This document shows, piece after piece, positions 1-5,680 of a stretch of 5,680 nucleotides of DNA (position 1 is its first letter; every line of letters begins with the position of its first letter). Below the pieces are notes generated by a model that saw only the letters and a program-made list of their open reading frames with translations, made no database searches and was not told where the DNA came from. The translations under genes were made by a program, and so were the position numbers. Source of the stretch: Candidatus Thalassarchaeaceae archaeon (GTDB taxonomy: Archaea; Thermoplasmatota; Poseidoniia; Poseidoniales; Thalassarchaeaceae); contig JASLJW010000142.1 in NCBI GenBank assembly GCA_030747885.1, positions 1-5,680 of the forward strand, written 5' to 3'.

Positions 1-126
1 ATAACTGTAGATATTCAGTATCCTATTCTCCAACCTGCACCTGGACAAATACCTCATCATCAAAGTAAAGCCGCTTCAAAAGGAACGGCTAGATTAAGAA
101 AACGTCGAGTGAAGATACCCGTTTGA
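1..126 (+). CDS. C-terminal fragment of an unidentified protein (5' end outside window)
   Basis: Reading from base 1, this frame is open for 41 codons and ends at TGA 124-126. It is the only one of the six frames without a stop across this stretch. The tail is proline/glutamine-rich (ILQPAPGQIPHH) and then strongly basic (RLRKRRVK), which looks like a disordered or nucleic-acid-contacting C-terminus. No family can be recognised from so little. The stop lies one base before the stop of the convergent gene at 128-607, the same tight packing seen at 1862/1863, and this supports a real gene end. The start is outside the window. It could still be a chance open frame, because 41 codons is short. 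Confidence 0.55.
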   Translation: MTVDIQYPILQPAPGQIPHHQSKAASKGTARLRKRRVKIPV

Positions 127-127
127 G

Positions 128-607
128 TTACTCCCATTTTCGAAATCCACGTTCTGCTATAGCATCTGATTCTATGAGTGCTCGAATCGTATCTCCATCA
201 ATTAGAATTGCATCAGGGTGCACTAGGCCTGGACAGATTTCAATCGTCTTTCTCCATGATGGATCATCTCTAACATTTTCTCCCCAGAAAGGAAAAGCTG
301 AACATTGGGCTGGTTTCACAGAATGAATTTTACAACTTTTGTCGTCTTCAATGTAGATACAGGTGCCTTTTTGTGTTGATTTCAATACAAAACGCCCATC
401 ATGAGTTTTTCTAGCATCCTCTTCTAACCATTTTTTTGTATCCTTGTTCATGCTTTTTGAAATCCGTTTAGCATCTTCTTTAGTTAGATACACGAGGCCA
501 TTTGGCTCATCACAACATCTGCCACAATTTGGTAAGCAAGTGAAGCGAACTCCAGCTTGCCACCATTCAAGTCGATTTCTTCCCACATCCTTTCGAGTCC
601 GATTCAC
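128..607 (-). CDS. YkgJ-family cysteine-cluster protein (putative Zn/Fe-binding, CxxCxxCC-type)
   Basis: A 159-residue soluble protein with eight cysteines in the pattern of the YkgJ/PF03692 'CxxCxxCC' family. The first cluster is C24, C28, C31, C32 (FTCLPNCGRCC), followed by C83, C92, C102 in a CIYIEDDKSCKIHSVKPAQC context and C125 in ICPGL. The KPxxCxxFPFW segment (98-108) is typical of the family. Members are thought to chelate zinc or iron, or to hold an Fe-S cluster, but their biochemical role is poorly defined, so no substrate is proposed. The start is GTG (605-607): an in-frame TGA lies only one codon upstream (611-613), and the next ATG would remove the first cysteine cluster. A GTG at codon 8 is the only other sensible start. 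No Shine-Dalgarno sequence precedes it. A TATA-like stretch about 30 nt upstream would suit a leaderless archaeal transcript. It is divergent from the citrate synthase gene. Confidence 0.9.
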   Translation of the reverse strand: MNRTRKDVGRNRLEWWQAGVRFTCLPNCGRCCDEPNGLVYLTKEDAKRISKSMNKDTKKWLEEDARKTHDGRFVLKSTQKGTCIYIEDDKSCKIHSVKPAQCSAFPFWGENVRDDPSWRKTIEICPGLVHPDAILIDGDTIRALIESDAIAERGFRKWE

Positions 608-657
608 GGTTCAAACTTCACGGTCAAGAGCGAGTAAATACATGCGGAGGGTTCTTG

Positions 658-678
658 ATGGGAACTGTACGGTTCCAT
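658..678. promoter_or_regulatory. Small inverted repeat upstream of citrate synthase (possible operator or 5' leader hairpin)
   Basis: GGAAC (661-665) and GTTCC (672-676) are exact inverted repeats around a 6-nt loop (TGTACG). With G660 bulged, two more pairs (A658-T678, T659-A677) extend the stem to seven. It lies 21-41 bases before the ATG, near the inferred transcription start. It could be a regulator half-site pair or a short leader hairpin. A five-base exact stem can easily occur by chance. Confidence 0.25.
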
Positions 679-687
679 TCTAACACC

Positions 688-693
688 GAGGGG
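688..693 (+). promoter_or_regulatory. Ribosome binding site of citrate synthase
   Basis: GAGGGG, complementary to the 3' end of 16S rRNA, lies five bases before the ATG at 699-701. It supports that start and implies a leadered transcript, unlike the divergent gene. Confidence 0.6.
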
Positions 694-698
694 GAGCC

Positions 699-1862
699 AT
701 GTCCGACGAGAATGTATTGTTCGAAGTCAAGGACTCCCATCTTGATACTGGAATGCGAGGAATTCCAGTAGGAACCTGCCGAACTTCATTCGTTGATCCT
801 ATAGATGGTGTCCATTATGCCGGATATCCAATTGCGGACCTAGCTGATCTTGATCCTGAGGATGCTGCCTTCTTACTTTTCAATAAGCGTCTTCCCAATG
901 CTGAAGAATCTCAAAGTTTCAGGACAGACCTTGCCTCTCGTTCAGTTCTTCCTTCTATGTCCCTCGATCTTTTCGATTCGATAGGTACTGGTGCAGGTCA
1001 CCCAATGGATTGGCTTAGCATAGGAATAATGTCGGTTGGAAGGGGCGAGGTGGAAGATGATGTATTTTCAGATGCAATGAATTTGATTGCTTGGATGCCT
1101 GAACTAATGGCTCGATTGTTCATGGTTAGGGGGGGTAGAGGAGGCTTAGCAAATCCATCAAATCCTTCACTTGGAATGGCAGGAAATTTTGTTTCAATGT
1201 TGGGAATGGAGGGGGATGATGCCACTCGTGCAGAGAGGATCCTTCGTTCGTTTTTAGTCCTACATATGGATCATGGTGGAGGTAATTTATCCACCTTCGC
1301 GGGCAAGTCTGTAGCATCTAGTCGTGCAAGTCTTTTCGCATCCATTGCATCTGCTATGAACGCATTGAGTGGCCCTCTACATGGGCGTGCAAATCAATCA
1401 TGCTTGGAATTCGTCCAAAAGGTAGGAACATCCGATCCTGAAGAGGTGGAGTCATTTGTTAGAGGGGAACTTCTAGCAAAGCGACCAATCTTTGGTTTCG
1501 GACATGCAGTTTTGAGGGCAGAGGATCCTAGAGCAACAGTTCAGATGAGGATTGGTGAGGAAGTTTGTCCAGATGATCCTTTGTTTGCAACAGTTCGAAC
1601 ACTAAGAGAAGTTGCTCCACGTGTTTTAGGAGAGAATCCTAAGATTAGTAATCCAAATGCAAATGTCGATCTTGTTTCAGGTACTTTACTCTATAATGCT
1701 GGATTTCGAAAGCCTGATTATTACACTACCTTCTTCGGATGGGCTCGTGTAATTGGAATTTCTGCCCAGATTGTTGATGAAAGAAATTCACGTGGTGGAA
1801 AAGGCGTTCCTATTTATCGCCCGAAATATATAGCACGAGAACAACCGGTTAGACGATTGTAA
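699..1862 (+). CDS. gltA: Citrate synthase, eukaryotic/mitochondrial-like (Si) type
   Basis: Condenses acetyl-CoA with oxaloacetate to citrate, the entry step of the TCA cycle, in the cytoplasm; family members are dimers. The 387-residue length is normal for a short citrate synthase. Residues aligning with pig citrate synthase are visible: H192 (oxaloacetate-binding His in DHGGGN), catalytic H228 in GPLHG, catalytic H269 in GFGHAVLR, R278 in DPR, catalytic D324 in NPNANVD, R350 in the FGWAR segment and R374 in YRPK. The phrasing (GPLHGRANQ, GHAVLR..DPR, NVD..SG.LL, DYYTTFFG) is closer to the mitochondrial enzyme than to E. coli GltA. The usual DHEGGN reads DHGGGN here, with Glu replaced by Gly193. 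The ATG start is supported by a good ribosome binding site. The TAA stop abuts the stop of the convergent gene with no spacer. A 2-methylcitrate synthase activity cannot be excluded from sequence alone, but no prp genes are nearby. Confidence 0.95.
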   Translation: MSDENVLFEVKDSHLDTGMRGIPVGTCRTSFVDPIDGVHYAGYPIADLADLDPEDAAFLLFNKRLPNAEESQSFRTDLASRSVLPSMSLDLFDSIGTGAGHPMDWLSIGIMSVGRGEVEDDVFSDAMNLIAWMPELMARLFMVRGGRGGLANPSNPSLGMAGNFVSMLGMEGDDATRAERILRSFLVLHMDHGGGNLSTFAGKSVASSRASLFASIASAMNALSGPLHGRANQSCLEFVQKVGTSDPEEVESFVRGELLAKRPIFGFGHAVLRAEDPRATVQMRIGEEVCPDDPLFATVRTLREVAPRVLGENPKISNPNANVDLVSGTLLYNAGFRKPDYYTTFFGWARVIGISAQIVDERNSRGGKGVPIYRPKYIAREQPVRRL

Positions 1863-2993
1863 TCAACCATCTTTGAATGTCTTTCCTGCACCGCGATGAC
1901 CAATGAATCGTGGTATTTCCCAAGGAGGTGAACCTTCGTCCGCTTGAATGTCTGGCCAATAAAATCTAGTCCCTAATCTATCGATTAGTTCCTGTCTTTC
2001 TTTGAGATCCATTTCGTTCCATGTTGGTCCTTGTGATGCCTTTTCAAAAAGTTTTTTTGCATTATTTTCATCAGTTGTTTCATTCATTCTTTCTTCAAGT
2101 TCAGGACTTAATGGTTGAGTTCCTGGTTTCATCCAGCGTGTTTGCCCTTGGGGAGTTCTAAGGATGGTAGGATCCATCAAATCGCTCAGTGCCGTAAATC
2201 CACCCGCAATGATTTTCTTTTCAATTTTCATTGGAGTAGGCCAGACATGAATGGGGTAACCTTGTCTTTTTTTGTTAAGTAATTCTAATGATTTTCCTTG
2301 GAATGAATATGGTCGACCTAGATGAAGATATTTTGACCATGAGTTGAGATGTTTCAGTGCTAATGGTAATACAGGTGCACCATTATCACGCCAATGGTGA
2401 GCCATTTGGAGAACATTCCTCTTTGCATAAGAGGGAAGAGCCATCGCTCGGCGAATTGGTGATGGCCCCCATGTTCTAATTGAGGGGTTAATTGGAGCAG
2501 CGGGAATTTGAATCCCAGACAATGAATGGGCCTCCATCGTTTCTGAATCAAATGAGTAGATTACTGTATTTCTGTCTGGAATTTCTAATGGTGAAAGAAG
2601 ATTTTCGATATTCATCATTATTTTCTTAACATGTTCTAACATTCCTTTTCGATGAAAAAATCCTCCAGCGATTTTTGCTTTCGGATGAGGTCGTTTTATC
2701 TCAATACAAGCGGTTGCAGAACCTTCAATCCATGTGGATTTAATTCTTGAATCTTCAATCAACTCTGAAAGAAGACTAAATCCAGCTCCACGCAGGTCAT
2801 CCGAATGATTCTGTTCAACAAAGGTTTCAAGCCCCTCTTTTCCCTCATTCATTTCGATTCTTGCATTATGATGGAGAACAAGTTCTTGATCTAAAGTCAA
2901 ACGAACATCGAATTCGGAACCATCTGCAATTGTCATGCCATGTACGATTGCTTCAATACTGTTTTGAGGTGGCTGAATCCATTCACTATTCAT
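1863..2993 (-). CDS. Glycerophosphodiester phosphodiesterase-like protein, apparently circularly permuted
   Basis: GDPD enzymes are TIM barrels that cleave glycerophosphodiesters to glycerol phosphate plus an alcohol, using a metal bound by acidic residues and two histidines. Here the 376 residues carry the family motifs in rotated order. They start with PQNSIEA (9-15, in place of PENTLEA), then EFDVRLT with E27/D29, LVLHHN with H42 (family HD), and CIEIKRP with E98/K100. Next come YSFDSETM (146-153, family SFDPE), YPIHVWPTP (246-254, family VWTVN) and GFTALSDLMDP (265-275, last strand). After a charged linker (about 276-360) the protein ends in FIGHRGAGKTFKDG (363-376), the motif that normally opens the barrel. 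All expected catalytic positions are therefore present, but HRG is at the C-terminus. The ATG start is fixed by AGGAGG seven bases upstream and an in-frame TAA at 2997-2999. No signal peptide or membrane segment is seen. It is the last gene of a three-gene minus-strand cluster, 11 nt after the membrane protein gene. Activity and substrate are inferred; D to N after H42 and E to Q in PENT are deviations. Confidence 0.8.
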   Translation of the reverse strand: MNSEWIQPPQNSIEAIVHGMTIADGSEFDVRLTLDQELVLHHNARIEMNEGKEGLETFVEQNHSDDLRGAGFSLLSELIEDSRIKSTWIEGSATACIEIKRPHPKAKIAGGFFHRKGMLEHVKKIMMNIENLLSPLEIPDRNTVIYSFDSETMEAHSLSGIQIPAAPINPSIRTWGPSPIRRAMALPSYAKRNVLQMAHHWRDNGAPVLPLALKHLNSWSKYLHLGRPYSFQGKSLELLNKKRQGYPIHVWPTPMKIEKKIIAGGFTALSDLMDPTILRTPQGQTRWMKPGTQPLSPELEERMNETTDENNAKKLFEKASQGPTWNEMDLKERQELIDRLGTRFYWPDIQADEGSPPWEIPRFIGHRGAGKTFKDG

Positions 2994-3000
2994 TATTTAT

Positions 3001-3006
3001 CCTCCT
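3001..3006 (-). promoter_or_regulatory. Strong ribosome binding site of the GDPD-like gene
   Basis: AGGAGG (minus strand) overlaps the TAG stop of the upstream gene (3005-3007) and sits seven bases before the ATG at 2991-2993. It fixes the start of the GDPD-like protein, so no N-terminal HRG segment has been missed, and it points to translation from a shared transcript. Confidence 0.75.
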
Positions 3007-3973
3007 ATTCAGATTCATCAAATTCTATTTTTTGTAGGAATCGGTCTGGCCATTTTTCACCTTGTATTCGTATAGGGGCAGTTGTAAGGTAATTATGAAT
3101 TTGATTTGATTTGAGTTGATTCGTGAAAGGGTCATTGAGCCAACCTTCAGGGCCATGATTATGAAATGCAATGAATCGGTCCTTTCCCCTATTTGTTCCA
3201 TGAAGTTCTAGCCCTGGATGAATTGAATGTTTTGCGAGGGGACCATTTCTCCATTTTATTGAGACAATATCCCAGTTTTCTTCAAGTATATTTCCATCCC
3301 AATTTGATTGATTAAATGGGAGAAGCCACCGATTCGAAGCCGCTCTAAAACCATCTTGGAATCGACGAATTTGAGAAAACCATGCCATGCAGAAGAGTGC
3401 ATAAGATATCCATCCTAATAATGGATTAATCAGAATATGTAAGGTGAAGAGAATAGTACCAAGGCTGAAAAAAACTAATGTTTGTTTTCCAATAAGCCAC
3501 CCTCTACCTCTTGGCATCTCATTTTGGGTCATCCAGGCAGGAATCAATAACAATCCCCATGTGCAAAAGAAAAGTATTGCTGCTGCACCTTGATCATTTG
3601 GGGTTCGACCTGGGAGAGCAAGAGGTATAGAAGTAGATAGTAGGAAGAATGCCGACCAAGAGCATGGTAGCAAGATAGATCGGGCAGGTGGTTTGAATCG
3701 TTGCCTCATCCATCCGGTGCCACCTTTTCTTTTGTCTGCTAATTCCCATAAGTCAGGAGGAGATAATTCCCAATGAAATTGTTCAGGAACAGGAGAAACT
3801 TCCCTTCCTTCATCGAGTTTTTTCCCAAAGACTCCATGCGATTTAGTGGGGGGTTGTCCCGCAGTACTTCTCCACCATTCAGGTCGACCATGCATCCAGT
3901 CAGCGTCTGCGACCTCAGACATGTGCTTGCGTATTGGTTGGCGTGTATTGCTCCTTCGCTTAGAGAAGGTCAC
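3005..3973 (-). CDS. Tryptophan-rich four-helix membrane protein of unknown family
   Basis: I do not recognise a family. The 322 residues divide into a polar N-terminal part (1-97), four likely membrane segments (about 98-120, 129-148, 164-182, 184-200) and a soluble C-terminal part (201-322). With an even number of helices, both ends should lie on the same side; basic flanks (KRKGGTGWMRQRFKPPAR before helix 1, QIRRF after helix 4) suggest the cytoplasm. Tryptophan is unusually frequent, 18 residues or about 5.6%, spread across soluble and membrane parts. The C-terminal region has a His-containing stretch FIAFHNHGPEGWLNDPF. The listed start is GTG 3971-3973, overlapping the preceding gene by 14 nt, with no clear ribosome binding site. 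ATG at 3920-3922 (residue 18, MSEVADADW) is a real alternative that removes a very basic N-terminus. An AAGGAG at 3951-3956 is too far from that ATG to decide the matter. It is followed after 11 nt by the GDPD-like gene, suggesting an operon. Confidence 0.8.
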   Translation of the reverse strand: MTFSKRRSNTRQPIRKHMSEVADADWMHGRPEWWRSTAGQPPTKSHGVFGKKLDEGREVSPVPEQFHWELSPPDLWELADKRKGGTGWMRQRFKPPARSILLPCSWSAFFLLSTSIPLALPGRTPNDQGAAAILFFCTWGLLLIPAWMTQNEMPRGRGWLIGKQTLVFFSLGTILFTLHILINPLLGWISYALFCMAWFSQIRRFQDGFRAASNRWLLPFNQSNWDGNILEENWDIVSIKWRNGPLAKHSIHPGLELHGTNRGKDRFIAFHNHGPEGWLNDPFTNQLKSNQIHNYLTTAPIRIQGEKWPDRFLQKIEFDESE

Positions 3974-5680
3974 CTAGTAGATCGCCAATATTCATTTCAT
4001 CTAAATCAGAATATGGATCATTTTGTTGTGGTTGTACAACTGAATTTGCAGGTAGACCTGGAGGGGGTGGTACAGTAGCTGTATTTTGAGGTGGCATACT
4101 GGGAATCTCGTTTTTTGCCCATGCACGCGACTCCTTCATCCACGGATCTTTTCGAACTCTTCTTCTGCGGCCAATTCTGACAATGAGCATAATTAACACA
4201 AGTCCTCCAATGATTGCAATTAATCCAGCGATTAGGATGTTGAGTGTATTCCCTTCTGATGGGTTGACGAAACTTTCGAAAAATCCACTTTCTTCTTCGA
4301 TTTCAAGGCTAAAACTCGCAAGATTGTTTTCAAGATTGATGTCGACGAGACGATTTTCTGGATCTATTTGCAAGGTCCATTCCAATGCTTTCGTTGAATC
4401 AACACGGAGTGTGATTCTCCTATTTCCTGCCTCGCTTCCATTTATCGAAGAAATACTCGGGACGGTTGTCTTTACTTCACCGAGAGGGCATCCATTCATT
4501 GCGAGTGAGGTTGGGCTTACATCTGGGCAAGCGATAACTACAATATTTTCTCCCATGATATTTCCTAGATTGAGTAGTTCGGCAGTAATATCTACTTGGT
4601 CGCCAACTCTTGCTTGTGAAATCTCCCCGAATTGAAGATCCATGGCTTGGAATTCTACAAGGAGGATTTGTTCGTTGGAATCATAATCGGGTCCAATCCA
4701 CCCTGGCGTAGAGTCTACATCGCCTCCTTCCTCACGGCCCCCATGTTCTGAATTGATTTTGACACCAAAACGTAGAGTTTCGATCGCAGGGAGGTTTCCA
4801 TCTCCAACCACAACATGGATTCGAACAATTCTCTCTTCGCCGGCATCAATCAATCCTAACATGGCTATTCCCATCGCGTCAACTCCGATATTCGCTCCGA
4901 GATTTTCATCCTCTAGACTTCCTTCATGGAGTGAGACAACATGGAAGGGCAGTGGCTCGTTATCAGACATACTTTCGATTCCCTCTTCTCCATCTTTATG
5001 GAGGCTGAGAAATGCCTGATCTTTCGAATTCCCTTTATTTTGGATAACAAATGTCCATGTTATGCTACCATCGGATTCCAATGTTCCAAAATTACCCCCC
5101 AACAATCCCAACGACATATCTATCCTCAATGGGATGATTATTTTGATTTCAACTTCTGAGGATTCATCATTCATTATGAGTCGAATCAAATTTTCACCAG
5201 CACTAGCATTATCGTTTACTTCTATGAAACCAACTAAGTCTGCGCTTTGACCCGGTTCTATTGATGTAGGCGAATCTTCGGCAAATTGGACGAAAATACC
5301 TGTTATTGCCTCACCTGATTCACTTTGAATTTGAGGTTCAATTAATTCCAGAATATTTCCTTCATTTTGTATGGCTATGCGGAATTCGTATCTTTCCCCT
5401 GATGTTGCTTCAAATTCATCATCTGTTAACAAAGTCATCTTTAGGTCGTGTACAGCCAATACAGTTGTAGAGAATTGAACATCATCTCCAATGGTTGAAT
5501 CTTCGACTAGACTGGCATCAATACTCATTATCCATGTTTCATCAGCTTCTGCCCAACTTTTGCTGCACACTTTGACGATAAGAATCACTGATGAATCACG
5601 TTGTAACATTAATGTCAATGGTAATGATTGCTCTCCACCTCCATCGAGATAATATTCTACAATGAAATTTGAGTTTGATT
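3960..5680 (-). CDS. Large cell-surface protein with CARDB/NEW3-like beta domains and a C-terminal membrane anchor (N-terminus outside window)
   Basis: The frame is open to the right edge (at least 572 residues seen), so the true start and any signal peptide are outside. Methionine or TTG codons near 5606-5618 are internal. Numbering from the codon at 5616-5618: residues about 48-165 and 168-290 look like tandem Ig-like domains of the NEW3/CARDB kind (recurrent F.I.IQNEGN and WTFVIQNKGN, followed by spaced beta strands). Residues about 325-440 form a good CARDB domain (VGDQVDITAELLNLGN, then LQIDPENRLVDINLENN). C364 and C377 within it could form a disulfide. A single hydrophobic segment (459-481) is followed by RIGRRRRVRK, fixing the N-terminal bulk outside and a tail of about 70 residues inside. 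The tail is Pro/Gln-rich (VPPPPGLP) and ends DEMNIGDLLGDLL. CARDB domains are generally adhesion- or ligand-related extracellular modules; the specific ligand is unknown. Its stop overlaps the start of the following membrane protein gene. Confidence 0.88.
   Translation of the reverse strand, partial: SNSNFIVEYYLDGGGEQSLPLTLMLQRDSSVILIVKVCSKSWAEADETWIMSIDASLVEDSTIGDDVQFSTTVLAVHDLKMTLLTDDEFEATSGERYEFRIAIQNEGNILELIEPQIQSESGEAITGIFVQFAEDSPTSIEPGQSADLVGFIEVNDNASAGENLIRLIMNDESSEVEIKIIIPLRIDMSLGLLGGNFGTLESDGSITWTFVIQNKGNSKDQAFLSLHKDGEEGIESMSDNEPLPFHVVSLHEGSLEDENLGANIGVDAMGIAMLGLIDAGEERIVRIHVVVGDGNLPAIETLRFGVKINSEHGGREEGGDVDSTPGWIGPDYDSNEQILLVEFQAMDLQFGEISQARVGDQVDITAELLNLGNIMGENIVVIACPDVSPTSLAMNGCPLGEVKTTVPSISSINGSEAGNRRITLRVDSTKALEWTLQIDPENRLVDINLENNLASFSLEIEEESGFFESFVNPSEGNTLNILIAGLIAIIGGLVLIMLIVRIGRRRRVRKDPWMKESRAWAKNEIPSMPPQNTATVPPPPGLPANSVVQPQQNDPYSDLDEMNIGDLLGDLL

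Larger units (their letters stand above)
608..698. promoter_or_regulatory. Divergent promoter region between the YkgJ-type gene and citrate synthase
   Basis: This is the only non-coding stretch of any size in the window (91 bp). Its single A/T-rich core is TAAATACAT at 635-643, which reads ATGTATTTA on the minus strand. On the minus strand it lies about 28-36 nt before the GTG at 607, as expected of a TATA box for a leaderless message. On the plus strand it would place transcription start near 665 and give citrate synthase a leader of about 34 nt carrying a Shine-Dalgarno sequence. Sharing one core in both directions is inference. No clear BRE could be assigned. Confidence 0.4.

Noticed and set aside
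603..625. GGTTCAAAC resembling a tRNA T-loop
   Set aside because: The flanking bases do not form the five-pair T stem, and no anticodon arm, D arm or acceptor stem can be drawn around it on either strand.
444..683. Plus-strand open frame of 79 codons covering the start of the YkgJ-type gene and the divergent spacer
   Set aside because: It is antisense to the conserved cysteine cluster, has no ribosome binding site and no family features, and would occupy the citrate synthase promoter.
1843..1850. AACCGGTT palindrome near the end of citrate synthase as a terminator or site
   Set aside because: It is an eight-base self-complementary stretch inside coding sequence with no loop or T tract, so it is likely chance.
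1863..1900. Frameshift or truncated second GDPD gene as an explanation of the C-terminal HRGAG
   Set aside because: Sequence beyond the stop is citrate synthase on the other strand, with its own intact reading frame to its stop. An in-frame stop and strong ribosome binding site fix the N-terminus, so no missing half is present here.
4183..4635. Open plus-strand frame of 150 codons inside the CARDB gene
   Set aside because: It lies wholly antisense to a well-supported CARDB/anchor coding region, has a serine/proline-rich shadow composition and shows no recognisable domain.
5606..5618. TTG or ATG codons here as the true start of the CARDB protein
   Set aside because: The frame stays open for 20 more codons to the window edge with beta-domain-like sequence (FIVEYYLDGGG), and no signal peptide follows these codons, so the gene is better read as truncated by the window.

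Overview
The window carries six protein-coding genes or gene fragments on both strands, packed almost without spacers. I see no RNA gene, mobile element or CRISPR array. The DNA is moderately A+T-rich. Convergent stop codons touch or lie one base apart, and the left-hand genes are divergent single genes while the right half is one co-directional minus-strand cluster. A secreted protein with a C-terminal anchor, CARDB-like domains and a proline-rich tail ending in DLLGDLL, next to a GTG-started cysteine-cluster protein, suggests a planktonic archaeon of the Marine Group II (Ca. Poseidoniales) or related Thermoplasmatota type. That assignment is inference from gene style; no marker gene here proves it.

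Left part (1-1862). The last 41 codons of a plus-strand gene (1-126) meet, one base apart, the end of a minus-strand YkgJ-type cysteine-cluster protein (128-607). A 91-bp divergent intergenic region (608-698) holds one A/T-rich core usable in both directions, a small hairpin and a Shine-Dalgarno sequence. It leads into a citrate synthase (699-1862) of the mitochondrial/eukaryotic-like sequence type, with the catalytic His/His/Asp triad intact.

Right part (1863-5680, minus strand). The likely operon reads from the right edge leftwards. First comes a large CARDB-repeat surface protein with one C-terminal membrane anchor (N-terminus outside the window). Next is a tryptophan-rich four-helix membrane protein of unknown family, overlapping it by 14 nt. 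Last is a glycerophosphodiester phosphodiesterase (GDPD)-like enzyme, 11 nt further on, with a strong AGGAGG ribosome binding site. The last gene ends directly against the citrate synthase stop codon.

The most notable point is that the GDPD-like protein appears circularly permuted. The HRGAG motif, normally at the first barrel strand near the N-terminus, sits in the last 11-13 residues, after a linker of about 85 residues. The protein begins directly with the PENT-like, EFDV and HH(N) motifs that normally follow it. In-frame stops and the neighbouring genes on both sides rule out a simple misread start or frameshift in this window. Together the three genes may form an envelope-associated module (exposed adhesive or binding protein, membrane protein, phosphodiesterase), but their functional link is inferred only from gene order.
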